DNA of 64,000 bases from Mucilaginibacter sp. OK268 (GTDB taxonomy: Bacteria; Bacteroidota; Bacteroidia; Sphingobacteriales; Sphingobacteriaceae), in contig NZ_FNJV01000001.1 in the NCBI RefSeq assembly GCF_900103125.1, positions 620,001-684,000 on the forward strand, written 5' to 3'. Of the stretch, positions 18,141 to 25,985 are shown one piece after another (positions within the stretch are counted from its first letter, which is position 1; every line of letters starts with the position of its first letter). The notes beneath the pieces were generated by a model, which was not told where the DNA came from, searched no databases, and worked only from the letters and a program-made list of their open reading frames with translations. Position numbers and translations under genes: made by a program.

Positions 18141-18235
18141 ATGGAAATGCTTCAGAAATCTAAAAATCTTTCTCAACGAAAGTTAGTTGGTATGGCAAGG
18201 ATGAATCCATCTCACTTGAAGCAAGATAGAAAATG
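18141..18235 (+). pseudogene. Remnant of an XRE-type HTH regulator
   Basis: The first codons read LQKSKNLSQRKLVGMARMNP and SHLKQ, the typical start of a helix-turn-helix repressor of the Cro/CI family. The pattern then dissolves, and a neighbouring frame gives RKPMRSPRACF, as after a frameshift. No complete repressor can be built. It is probably a decayed island regulator. Confidence 0.45.
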
Positions 18236-18475
18236 CGAAAACCGATGCGAAGTCCGCGAGCCTGTTTTCGATCATCAGTGCATAGAGCCTTTCTTGACAT
18301 TAATGTTAAAATGTAAATATAATTGCAATTTTGTTGCATTATTACAATTGATCAATAAAAAAACATATCCATTTCTACTATTCTCCAGGATTGGAGCATT
18401 GCAAGGTCACCCGCACTTATCGTCTGTCGGCAATTGTGCAAGTAGCACTTGCACAATTAGAATTGGGATAACGGG
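18236..18475. other. AT-rich stretch with a 12-base inverted repeat
   Basis: No gene is supported here. At 18432-18458 AATTGTGCAAGT, a 3-base loop and ACTTGCACAATT form a perfect hairpin about 17 bases beyond the yhcG stop on the other strand. No T-run follows, so it may be an operator or recombination site rather than a terminator. Confidence 0.5.
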
Positions 18476-19516
18476 CTATTCCAATTGTTTTTTCAAATCC
18501 TCCTTACTTGGCAGATAGAGCTTATATTCTTTGCTGAATATTTGATCATTATCTAATGGAAGGGTAAATTCCACGACAGATTTATTATCCTGCTTACAAA
18601 GAATTATTCCTAAAGTTCGGTTTTCGTCAGGCAGTTTTATTTTACGGTCATAATAGTTAACATACATCTGCATTTGTCCGATATCTTGGTGAGTTAATTT
18701 TCCAATTTTTAAATCGAATAATACAAAACATTTGAGTAGCCTGTTATAAAAGACCAGATCAACATAGAAATGATCCCCCTCTAATGTGATACGCCGCTGT
18801 CTTCCTTCAAACGAAAAACCTTTTCCCAATTCCAGCATGAAATGTTCTAACTTGTTGATGATCGCGGACTCCAGGTCATTTTCTGAATAGCGATTATCTT
18901 CGCGTAAGCCAAGGAACTCCAAAATGAGAGGGCTTTTTAAGGTGTCGGTAGATTTTTCTATTACCTGCCCCCTTTGGGCAAGTTGTTTGATTTCTTCTTT
19001 GTTTCTGCTTAATGCCAGTCGTTCATATAATGAGGTACTAAATTGTCGTTGCAATTCCCGAACTGACCAATTGCCGTTTGCGGTTTCAATTTCGTAGAAT
19101 TCTCGCTCGCTTTTATCCTTGATCTTTAAGAGCTGTACATAATGCGACCAGCTTAAATTAAAGGTTATGGGTAAATTTCGATATACTGTCTCGGAATTTG
19201 GAGCTGGAGATACAGAAATACTAGACACTGTCTCGTAATTTCTGTATTCGATAAAAAAAGCGCGCATATTTTGCAGATTGTCAACTGAATACCCTCTGCC
19301 AAAATCCTTTGTCAAAGATTGACTTAGTTTCTTCAATGTTTCCTTAGCATAATTCGCACGTTCTTTGCCATTCTGTTCATCTTCAACGATCATCTTTCCA
19401 ATCTGGAAATAGGTGAAGACCATAGTTGAATTAATATTTCTTACAATCTGATTTTGGGATCTTTCGATCAGCTCTTTTACAGACTGGAAAAGCTGGTTAA
19501 TTTGATTCTTCTTCAT
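18476..19516 (-). CDS. YhcG/DUF1016-type PDDEXK nuclease-like protein
   Basis: This 346-residue protein has an N-terminal DUF1016 helical/winged-helix domain (about 1-160, with LTKDFGRGYSVDNLQNMR and LSWSHYVQLL). The C-terminal PDDEXK nuclease fold has the motif steps YVDLVFY (Asp), VLFDLKIG (Asp-x-Lys) and GQMQMYVNYYD (Gln). All expected active-site residues appear present. Homologues often travel on mobile elements or beside restriction systems. Here it lies between the integrase and the PRTRC module as apparent cargo. The start at 19516 gives the usual N-terminus. Confidence 0.88.
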   Translation of the reverse strand: MKKNQINQLFQSVKELIERSQNQIVRNINSTMVFTYFQIGKMIVEDEQNGKERANYAKETLKKLSQSLTKDFGRGYSVDNLQNMRAFFIEYRNYETVSSISVSPAPNSETVYRNLPITFNLSWSHYVQLLKIKDKSEREFYEIETANGNWSVRELQRQFSTSLYERLALSRNKEEIKQLAQRGQVIEKSTDTLKSPLILEFLGLREDNRYSENDLESAIINKLEHFMLELGKGFSFEGRQRRITLEGDHFYVDLVFYNRLLKCFVLFDLKIGKLTHQDIGQMQMYVNYYDRKIKLPDENRTLGIILCKQDNKSVVEFTLPLDNDQIFSKEYKLYLPSKEDLKKQLE

Positions 19517-19590
19517 TTTTATGATTATTTTAGTTTCTGATATTAGTTATTAGAGGTAACGCAAAATGCGATTCCATAAAATGGTATTGT

Positions 19591-20829
19591 TTACCTTTCC
19601 GTATTCATAGTTGTTAATCTTTTCTTTAACACTGCCATATCCTCACTTATTTTCTGTTCAATTACACGTGCGTAGATCTGAGTTGTTCCCATCTTCGTAT
19701 GCCCAAGTATTTTACTCACGGTTTCAATGGGTACTCCATTAGATAGAGTGACTGTTGTGGCGAAAGTATGCCTGGCCATGTGAAAGGTTAAATTTTTTTT
19801 GATCTTACATAAGTAGGCGATTTCCTTCAGGTAGCTATTCATTTTTTGGTTGGAGATAACCGGAAATAATTTATTGTTGGACATGGCTCTGTGATCACTT
19901 TGATATTTAAGTATAATTGCCGAAGCTTTGGGGAGTAGGGGAGTATTGACAGGTGTTTTAGTTTTTTGACGATAGGTTTTGATCCACCATTCTCCGTCTA
20001 TGCCTTTAGCTATCTGCTCTTGCGTTAAGTTCATCGCATCCACGTAAGCCAGGCCGGTATAACAGCAAAACACAAAAATGTCCCTGACAAATTCCAGTCG
20101 ATACAGATCGAAAACTTTTTTCTCGATTTTCAATAATTCCTCCTTAGTGAGATGCGCCCTTTCCTCATGCTTAATCTTGATCTTGTAACTTTTGAACGGG
20201 CTGGTACTGATCCATTCCATATTGATGGCCATGTTGACCATTTTTTTCAATCGGATCAGATGCGTCATAGCGCCGGTGTTGCCAATTGGTTTTTGATGGT
20301 CTTTGGGTTTTAAGCTCCGGAGATAGACCTCAAAGTCCGTCAGGAACTTAAAATTGACGTCCTTGATATGCAGATCGTTTTTATGGTACTGGTCTTTTAT
20401 AAACGACCTTAAATACTTTTGAGACGTTTCATAATGACTGAGTGTATTTGGCGAAAGCTGGTGGACAGCGGTCTTATTGTGGTACGCAAAAAGGTGACTT
20501 AAGGTATGCTCAACTTCCTCCGTACGTAAAAAAGTGTTTTTAATAGCCTCCGCGGTTATGGGCAGCTTTTTAAGCTGCAATTCCCGGTAGCACTCGCCAA
20601 TTTCAGTTCGGACATCTTCTAAATAATTGTTCAGAGCGCGTACTTCGTCCCTGCTGCCTTTGCCAAATCCACGCCTGGTATCCCAGGAACGGGGTTCAAT
20701 GTATTGTTTCAGTCCGAGGTGAATGATCTCCCGGTTTACGGTAATTCGTGCGTAAATGGGAGCCTTTCCGTCTTTTAATTTGTCCGGTCTGATCAGGAAT
20801 TGCAGGCCGAAAGTGTTTACTGTTCTCAT
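19591..20829 (-). CDS. Tyrosine recombinase/integrase of the island
   Basis: This 412-residue integrase is of the Bacteroidota mobile-element type. The N-terminal arm-binding domain is at about 1-95, the SAM-like core-binding domain at about 105-210 and the catalytic domain at about 220-400. Visible catalytic positions are His350 and Arg353 in HMARH, His377 in LGHTKMGTTQIY and the nucleophile Tyr386. At the usual first Arg the motif reads YTGLAYVDAMNL, with Ala instead of Arg. It is transcribed away from a tRNA-Phe gene that begins 290 bases upstream, the classic arrangement for integration at a tRNA 3' end. Confidence 0.93.
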   Translation of the reverse strand: MRTVNTFGLQFLIRPDKLKDGKAPIYARITVNREIIHLGLKQYIEPRSWDTRRGFGKGSRDEVRALNNYLEDVRTEIGECYRELQLKKLPITAEAIKNTFLRTEEVEHTLSHLFAYHNKTAVHQLSPNTLSHYETSQKYLRSFIKDQYHKNDLHIKDVNFKFLTDFEVYLRSLKPKDHQKPIGNTGAMTHLIRLKKMVNMAINMEWISTSPFKSYKIKIKHEERAHLTKEELLKIEKKVFDLYRLEFVRDIFVFCCYTGLAYVDAMNLTQEQIAKGIDGEWWIKTYRQKTKTPVNTPLLPKASAIILKYQSDHRAMSNNKLFPVISNQKMNSYLKEIAYLCKIKKNLTFHMARHTFATTVTLSNGVPIETVSKILGHTKMGTTQIYARVIEQKISEDMAVLKKRLTTMNTER

Positions 20830-21060
20830 ATCCTTTGCGTTTAATTGATAATTTATGGCACATTTTGAACAGATTTGAGGTATAAAAACGGCGCAAAATT
20901 ACCCAGATTTTATGCTATTTCGATGTGGCATAATTAGTTGTATTACAATTAATTACATCGCTTTTCAATACCTCAAAGCTAAAGATCAAAAACAGGTTAC
21001 GGAATAGGTATCAGATATGCTGCGTTGTTTTGGGTAGTTTTGCGTTTGGGGCTAAACGAA
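20830..21060. other. Integrase upstream region, possible attachment site
   Basis: AT-rich DNA between the integrase and tRNA-Phe. It contains the 10-base inverted pair TTTGAGGTAT (about 20873) and ATACCTCAAA (about 20970). A GGTATCAG near 21007 matches the tRNA 3'-acceptor stem for 8 bases. These could be arm-type sites or traces of the attachment core; the evidence is slight. Confidence 0.3.
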
Positions 21061-21093
21061 AAAAACCTGTAAATCAACGATTTACAGGTTTTT
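21061..21093 (-). terminator. Terminator behind tRNA-Phe
   Basis: A perfect 15-base stem (AAAAACCTGTAAATC against GATTTACAGGTTTTT, 3-base loop) lies 24 bases beyond the tRNA 3' end on its strand. The T-run makes it a good rho-independent terminator in either direction. Confidence 0.85.
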
Positions 21094-21117
21094 GATATGA
21101 GTTGATACTCTTTTTTG

Positions 21118-21190
21118 TGGTATCAGCTGGGATCGAACCAGCGACACAAGGATTTTCAGTCCTTTGCTCTACCGACTGAGCTATGATACC
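21118..21190 (-). tRNA. tRNA-Phe (GAA)
   Basis: Read on the minus strand, the 7-base acceptor stem GGTATCA/TGATACC is complete. The anticodon loop is CTGAAAA with anticodon GAA, and the T arm reads CTGGTTCGATCCCAG. The discriminator is A and CCA is not encoded (CAA follows). The 3' end points towards the island, matching its use as an integration target. Confidence 0.95.
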
Positions 21191-21377
21191 TCCGTTTGGG
21201 GAGTGCAAATGTAGCTTTTTTTTTATGTTTGAAAAGTTTTTTTTGAAAAAAGTTTAAAAATATTCTGAGGAAAGTATGTGCCGATTTTTGAAATTAAACA
21301 ATTTGCCAGTTAATCAGTTACTTAGCTTTAAAGATATTTTTCAATCCTAAAACATTTTTCTCTTTCAACAATTCAAT

Positions 21378-21385
21378 TAACTTTG
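21378..21385 (+). promoter_or_regulatory. -7 promoter box for the Fe-S oxidoreductase operon
   Basis: TAACTTTG fits the Bacteroidota TAnnTTTG box, 22 bases before the ATG at 21408. A -33 TTTG is not evident. Confidence 0.4.
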
Positions 21386-21407
21386 AATAAAATACTATGC
21401 ACGCATA

Positions 21408-22709
21408 ATGATTGCACAAGTTATATTTATTATCATTTTAGGAGCTGCCGTTTACCTTTTTGCAAAAAATGCAGCTAAAATAAGGCGCAATATTTTGCTC
21501 GGGAAAGATACTGACCGATCTGACCGGCCCGCTGAGCGCTGGAAAGTAATGGCAAAAGTGGCTCTTGGACAAACCAAGATGGTAAAACGTCCGGTGGCTG
21601 CAGTTATGCACTTTTTTATTTATATCGGGTTTGTGATCATTAACCTGGAAGTGCTGGAGATCATGATTGATGGGGTATTCGGTTCACATCGTATATTTTC
21701 ACACCCATTGGGAAATTTGTACGGATTTTTGATAGGTGGCTTTGAAGTACTGGCAGTGTTAGTGCTTATAGCCTGTGTTGTTTTCCTTGGCAGGCGTAAC
21801 ATTGTCCATTTAAAACGCTTTACAGGCACCGAGATGACAAAATGGCCCCGGTCTGATGCCAATTATATCCTCATTACCGAAATTTTGCTGATGAGCGCTT
21901 TTTTAACCATGAACGCAGCTGATTACAAACTGCAATTATTGCATTTTAGTCATTATGTTAAAGCAGGCAGTTTTCCGGTGAGTTCATTAATAGCGCCGCT
22001 ATTGCCTGATGGAGCAGGCGCTCTCGTTATTGTTGAGCGGGTATGTTGGTGGTTTCACATTATGGGGATACTAGCATTTTTGAATTATTTGCCTTATTCC
22101 AAGCATTTTCATATTCTGCTGGCTTTCCCCAATACTTACTACTCTAATTTAAATAACAAAGGGAAATTTACCAATATGGCATCGGTTACCAACGAGGTAA
22201 AGGCGATGCTTGATCCCTCTTTTGTTCCAGAGAGTACTGGCGAACCTGCACGTTTCGGGGCCAAAGATGTTACCGATTTGAGTTGGAAAAACCTGATGGA
22301 GGCTTATACCTGTACGGAATGTGGCAGATGTACTTCGGTATGCCCGGCCAATATTACCGGCAAGTTGTTATCGCCCCGGAAAATTATGATGGATACGCGC
22401 GACAGGCTTACCGAAGTGGGTAATAACCTGGATAAGCACGGAAAAGACCATGATGATGGTAAAACTTTATTGGATAACTATATTACCCGCGAGGAGCTTT
22501 GGGCCTGTACAACCTGCAATGCCTGCACTGATGCCTGCCCGGTAAATATTAATCCGCTGGAGATCATTACCGAAATGCGCCGTTATATTGTGATGGAAGA
22601 ATCACAAGCTCCGGCCAGCCTCAACAATATGTTTGGTAATGTAGAAAATAACGGAGCCCCATGGAAATATAGCCAGGCAGATAGGTTTAATTGGGCAGAG
22701 GGCGATTAA
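21408..22709 (+). CDS. Membrane-anchored (Fe-S)-binding oxidoreductase subunit
   Basis: This 433-residue protein has about five membrane helices in the first 260 residues (for example MIAQVIFIIILGAAVYLFA and LVLIACVVFL). A ferredoxin-like part follows with two 4Fe-4S motifs, CTECGRCTSVCP from Cys302 and CTTCNACTDACP from Cys367. This NarI/HdrE-like plus HdrC-like arrangement moves electrons between quinone and a cytosolic partner. The partner is probably the cysteine-rich protein at 23197. Such pairs are common in Bacteroidota but the physiological donor is not known. Confidence 0.88.
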   Translation: MIAQVIFIIILGAAVYLFAKNAAKIRRNILLGKDTDRSDRPAERWKVMAKVALGQTKMVKRPVAAVMHFFIYIGFVIINLEVLEIMIDGVFGSHRIFSHPLGNLYGFLIGGFEVLAVLVLIACVVFLGRRNIVHLKRFTGTEMTKWPRSDANYILITEILLMSAFLTMNAADYKLQLLHFSHYVKAGSFPVSSLIAPLLPDGAGALVIVERVCWWFHIMGILAFLNYLPYSKHFHILLAFPNTYYSNLNNKGKFTNMASVTNEVKAMLDPSFVPESTGEPARFGAKDVTDLSWKNLMEAYTCTECGRCTSVCPANITGKLLSPRKIMMDTRDRLTEVGNNLDKHGKDHDDGKTLLDNYITREELWACTTCNACTDACPVNINPLEIITEMRRYIVMEESQAPASLNNMFGNVENNGAPWKYSQADRFNWAEGD

Positions 22710-22736
22710 GTTGGGGATTTATAATAGATAATAAGG

Positions 22737-23177
22737 ATGTTACAAGATATAGCAACAATTGAATCAAAGTATAAACTATTTATAGAAAAGACTGCTGCAA
22801 GCAAACTGGTGTGGGCATTAAAGAGCAAAAGTGGCTGGGCTAACTCTCATTCAAGTAATAGTGAAGAAATTGATGTAATCCCATTTTGGTCAGATAGAGC
22901 TTATGCTAAGATCTGTGCCAGGGATGATTGGAAAGGTTACTTACCCGTTGAAATTCCGTTAGCGGAATTTTTAGAAAGCTGGTGTACAGAGATGGCTGAT
23001 AATGAAGTTTTAGCCGGTATTAATTGGGATGCCAATATGCTCGGAAAGGAAAGTGCTGCTTTAAACCTGGCGCTTGATATTCTTGAACAATTGAATGCCA
23101 TTAACTCAGCAATTACTTTTAAAAATTATAACAGTATAAACGAATTTATAACAGAGATCAGTGAATCACTTGATTAA
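22737..23177 (+). CDS. DUF2750-domain protein
   Basis: This 146-residue cytosolic protein is of the DUF2750 type. KSGWANSHSSNSEEIDVIPF, then WSDRAYAKICARDDW and IPLAEFLESW followed by GINWD are the family's signature stretches. The function is unknown. It sits between the two Fe-S oxidoreductase genes, 27 bases after the first and 19 before the second, so it is probably cotranscribed. The position looks like an insertion into an otherwise paired operon. Confidence 0.82.
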   Translation: MLQDIATIESKYKLFIEKTAASKLVWALKSKSGWANSHSSNSEEIDVIPFWSDRAYAKICARDDWKGYLPVEIPLAEFLESWCTEMADNEVLAGINWDANMLGKESAALNLALDILEQLNAINSAITFKNYNSINEFITEISESLD

Positions 23178-23196
23178 CTGAGGAAAATCATAAATA

Positions 23197-23985
23197 ATGG
23201 ATCAAAAAATACCTACCATGGCCGATATGGCTGCACAAGGACAAGAACCTGAGATTTTGTTCTGGGTTGGCTGTGCCGGTAGTTTTGACGAAAGAGCGCA
23301 GAAGATAACCCGTGATATTTGTAAAATATTACAACATGTGGGTATTAATTATGCCGTTTTAGGTACCGAAGAAAGCTGTACAGGTGACCCTGCCAAACGT
23401 GCCGGTAATGAGTTTTTGTTTCAGATGCTGGCCATGACCAACATACAGGTGCTTGATGGCTATAATATTAAAAAAATAGTGACTGGTTGTCCGCACTGTT
23501 TCAATACTATCAAAAATGAATATCCTGGTTTGGGGGGGGATTACGAAGTGATCCATCATTCACAGCTTATTCAGCAATTGATTGATGAAGGAAAGCTGAG
23601 GGCAGAAGGCGGTGAAAGTTTCAAAGGTAAAAGGATCAGCTTTCATGATCCTTGCTATTTGGGTCGTGGCAATAACGTTTATGAGGCCCCGCGTGCGGCT
23701 CTTGAAATTTTAGATACTGAACTGGTTGAATTGAAACGCTGCAAGTCAAATGGCTTATGCTGTGGTGCCGGGGGCGGCCAGATGTTTAAAGAGCCAGAGC
23801 CTGGCAAAAAAGAGATCAACATGGAGCGCATGACAGATATCCTGGAAGCAAAGGCCCAGGTTGTGGCAGCAGCCTGCCCATTTTGCATGACCATGCTTAC
23901 CGATGGGGTAAAACATCATGATAAAGAACAGGAGATACAGGTGTTGGACATTGCCGAGATAACCGTTAGGGCAAATGGCTTATAA
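23197..23985 (+). CDS. HdrB-like (Fe-S)-binding protein with two CCG domains
   Basis: This 262-residue soluble protein has two cysteine-rich CCG domains. The first has WVGCAGSFD, then EESCTGDPAKR and VTGCPHCF. The second has HDPCYLGR, then CCGAGGGQMF and ACPFCMTML. CCG domains bind unusual Fe-S clusters in heterodisulfide-reductase B, glycolate oxidase GlcF and LutA-like proteins. Its partner is the membrane Fe-S subunit at 21408. It ends overlapping by 6 bases the convergent gene at 23980. Confidence 0.88.
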   Translation: MDQKIPTMADMAAQGQEPEILFWVGCAGSFDERAQKITRDICKILQHVGINYAVLGTEESCTGDPAKRAGNEFLFQMLAMTNIQVLDGYNIKKIVTGCPHCFNTIKNEYPGLGGDYEVIHHSQLIQQLIDEGKLRAEGGESFKGKRISFHDPCYLGRGNNVYEAPRAALEILDTELVELKRCKSNGLCCGAGGGQMFKEPEPGKKEINMERMTDILEAKAQVVAAACPFCMTMLTDGVKHHDKEQEIQVLDIAEITVRANGL

Positions 23986-24462
23986 AGCTTTTGCCTTAAA
24001 ATAGTTCAACGCATTTTTCAAACTATCCAATCGGGCTGAACTCATGTTCCGAACAGGCAGTTCAAGTACCGTCGACATGGAGTCAATATCTCCCTTCGGA
24101 TCCTCGTAAGTTTGTACAATAATGTCATCGGCATTGGTGCTTAATTCCAGGGTGCCTGTTTGCTCGTCTCCCTGGTAATTTACCCCATTTAAGCGATGTA
24201 AATTAAACGAAAAATACTCCTGCCGACCATGTTGATAAGTTTTTCTGAGGCGCAGAAAATAGTCGTTGGTAAGGGTCAGTTCCCACTTTTTTAATTTAAC
24301 ATCGGGTGGCGGATTGTATGATTCCGTGAGGCATTTATTGCTCCAGCTGAGCCATTCCTGGTCGTCTGTTTCTGGCCTGAAGCTATAATTTAGCCATCCG
24401 GCGAGCAAAATGAGGATAAATACTAAAATCTTTTTTGTTTGCGGCTGAAGTGATTTTTTCAT
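23980..24462 (-). CDS. Uncharacterised membrane-anchored or secreted protein, 160 aa
   Basis: A single N-terminal hydrophobic segment (ILVFILILLAGWLNY, about residues 12-26) is followed by a soluble domain with alternating strands (WELTLTNDYFLRLRKTY, GTLELSTNADDIIVQTYED). The ATG at 24462 is preferred to 24525 because it puts the positive MKKSLQPQTKK directly before the hydrophobic segment. I recognise no family. It is divergent from the gene at 24508 and convergent with the HdrB-like gene. Confidence 0.7.
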   Translation of the reverse strand: MKKSLQPQTKKILVFILILLAGWLNYSFRPETDDQEWLSWSNKCLTESYNPPPDVKLKKWELTLTNDYFLRLRKTYQHGRQEYFSFNLHRLNGVNYQGDEQTGTLELSTNADDIIVQTYEDPKGDIDSMSTVLELPVRNMSSARLDSLKNALNYFKAKAL

Positions 24463-24507
24463 GACAACAAAATGTAACCCGAAGTTAATAAATTGATATT
24501 TTTGTAA

Positions 24508-24993
24508 ATGGAATTTTCTCAACACTCAAGAGTTTGGATATATCAATCCGATAAGAAATTGACCGATCCGGAAGTAAAACAGATACAGCAGGAACTGGAT
24601 GATTTTACCATCGGCTGGACAGCCCATAACAACCAGTTAAAAGCCCGCGCCGAGATCAGGTATAACCGTTTTTTGATTTTAATAGTTGATGAAAGCCAGG
24701 CGGGGGCCAGCGGCTGCTCTATCGATAAATCTGTTCATTTCATGAAGCACCTGGAGCAGCACTATCATATCAATTTGTTCGACAGGTTTAACCTGGCTTA
24801 CCGGGAAGGCGGAGAAGTGCTTTCATTACCTCGCCATGCTTTTGAAGACCTTTTGAAGCAAGGGAAAATAAATACCGAAACCATTGTTTATAATAACATG
24901 GTGCAAAATGTAAGCGAGCTGGAAAGTAAATGGGAAGTGCCATTTAAAAATAGCTGGCATATACAATTATTCCGAGATCTGGTTAATCAATAG
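24508..24993 (+). CDS. Conserved Bacteroidota protein, 161 aa, function unknown
   Basis: A compact cytosolic protein (FTIGWTAHNNQLKARAEIRY, then LILIVDESQAGASGCSIDKS, then NLFDRFNLAYREG). Relatives are widespread in Bacteroidota and are often labelled as transporter ATPase without visible Walker motifs; none is visible here either, so that name is not supported. The -7 box TATTTTTG (24497-24504) ends 3 bases before the ATG, suggesting a very short or absent leader. Confidence 0.75.
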   Translation: MEFSQHSRVWIYQSDKKLTDPEVKQIQQELDDFTIGWTAHNNQLKARAEIRYNRFLILIVDESQAGASGCSIDKSVHFMKHLEQHYHINLFDRFNLAYREGGEVLSLPRHAFEDLLKQGKINTETIVYNNMVQNVSELESKWEVPFKNSWHIQLFRDLVNQ

Positions 24994-25033
24994 TCCTGTT
25001 GCTAAAGTTAAGCTGTTTGCATAAATTTATTTT

Positions 25034-25636
25034 ATGGAACAATACGATAACCGGGTAGATCTTTACATAGCTAAATCAGCTGATTTTGCAAAACCGATAC
25101 TAGAATATATCCGGGAGGTGGTTCACGAAGCATCACCCCTCATCACTGAAACCCTAAAATGGGGGATGCCCTTTTTTGACTATAAAGGGCCGGTGTGTCA
25201 AATGGCTGCCTTTAAACAGCACTGTGCTTTCGGTTTCTGGAGATGGTCGTTGATGAAGGGTGATTTAGAGGATACCAGTGATGCTGCCGCGGGTAGCTTT
25301 GGTCGCGTTACTGATATCGCTGATCTGCCTGCAAAGGAAACATTAATCGCTTACATATTGCAGGGGATCGAATTAAACGAAAAAGGCATAAAAAAAGCTA
25401 CTCCCCAAAAAGCTCCTGCTGAGAAGGCTGAATTAGTGATTCCAGATTATTTTACAGAGTTTTTAGCGGCTTATCCTAAAGCCGTACAGGTGTTTTATGA
25501 CTTTAGTTATTCCAACAAAAAGGAATATGTGGAATGGATCACCGAAGCCAAAACAGAGGCTACCCGCCAAAAAAGACTCGAAACAGCCGCGGAATGGATG
25601 AGCGAAGGTAAATCAAGAAATTGGAAATATAAGTAA
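25034..25636 (+). CDS. YdeI/OmpD-associated family protein (DUF1801 + OmdA)
   Basis: This 200-residue protein has an N-terminal DUF1801 domain (about 20-110; TLKWGMPFFDYKGPVCQMAA, then KQHCAFGFW). The C-terminal OmdA/YdeI helical domain (about 140-200) includes IPDYFTEFLAAYP, then WITEAKTEATRQKR and the basic end SRNWKYK. Members are cytosolic and linked to stress tolerance in some bacteria, without a known reaction. It is monocistronic here. Confidence 0.85.
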   Translation: MEQYDNRVDLYIAKSADFAKPILEYIREVVHEASPLITETLKWGMPFFDYKGPVCQMAAFKQHCAFGFWRWSLMKGDLEDTSDAAAGSFGRVTDIADLPAKETLIAYILQGIELNEKGIKKATPQKAPAEKAELVIPDYFTEFLAAYPKAVQVFYDFSYSNKKEYVEWITEAKTEATRQKRLETAAEWMSEGKSRNWKYK

Positions 25637-25985
25637 GGTAAAATTGGGTTTACATGGTTTACACTTTTTATGGTTTACACTTTTTTAATTAACTGATAAT
25701 CAATTAATTATTTATATTTTATCATAAAAAAACGGTTTACAGTGTAAACCATGATTGAGTCTTACTTTATGCGTATCACATGTCACCCACGAGATATGCC
25801 ACGCTAACCTCGCGGAAGCGAGGGGATAGCATAAAGTATAGTTGATTCACAGTCTAAGATTTTTAATACGCGCGTCATTGCTGTAAGGAGGAATGACATA
25901 TGATGGTTTAAGCATTCCAAACCTTTACTCACACAAAGCGTCATAGAGCGCAAAGTATTCCGTGCCATGTCCGTAAAAACAGGCG
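25637..25985. repeat. Intergenic cluster of GGTTTACA motifs
   Basis: Between two convergent genes. GGTTTACA occurs at 25647, 25656, 25672 and 25734 on the plus strand and once inverted at 25743-25750. The last two make a perfect palindrome around one G. ATGGTTTACAC (25670-25680) also pairs with GTGTAAACCAT (25742-25752). The remaining 230 bases show no gene. Confidence 0.6.

Noticed and set aside
21007..21014. GGTATCAG matching the tRNA-Phe acceptor stem as an attachment-site copy
   Set aside because: Only 8 bases match and it lies on the tRNA side of the integrase; it is too short to call an att repeat.
24508..24993. Label as an ABC transporter ATPase
   Set aside because: Such a name is common for relatives, but no Walker A, Walker B or signature motif is present in the 161 residues.
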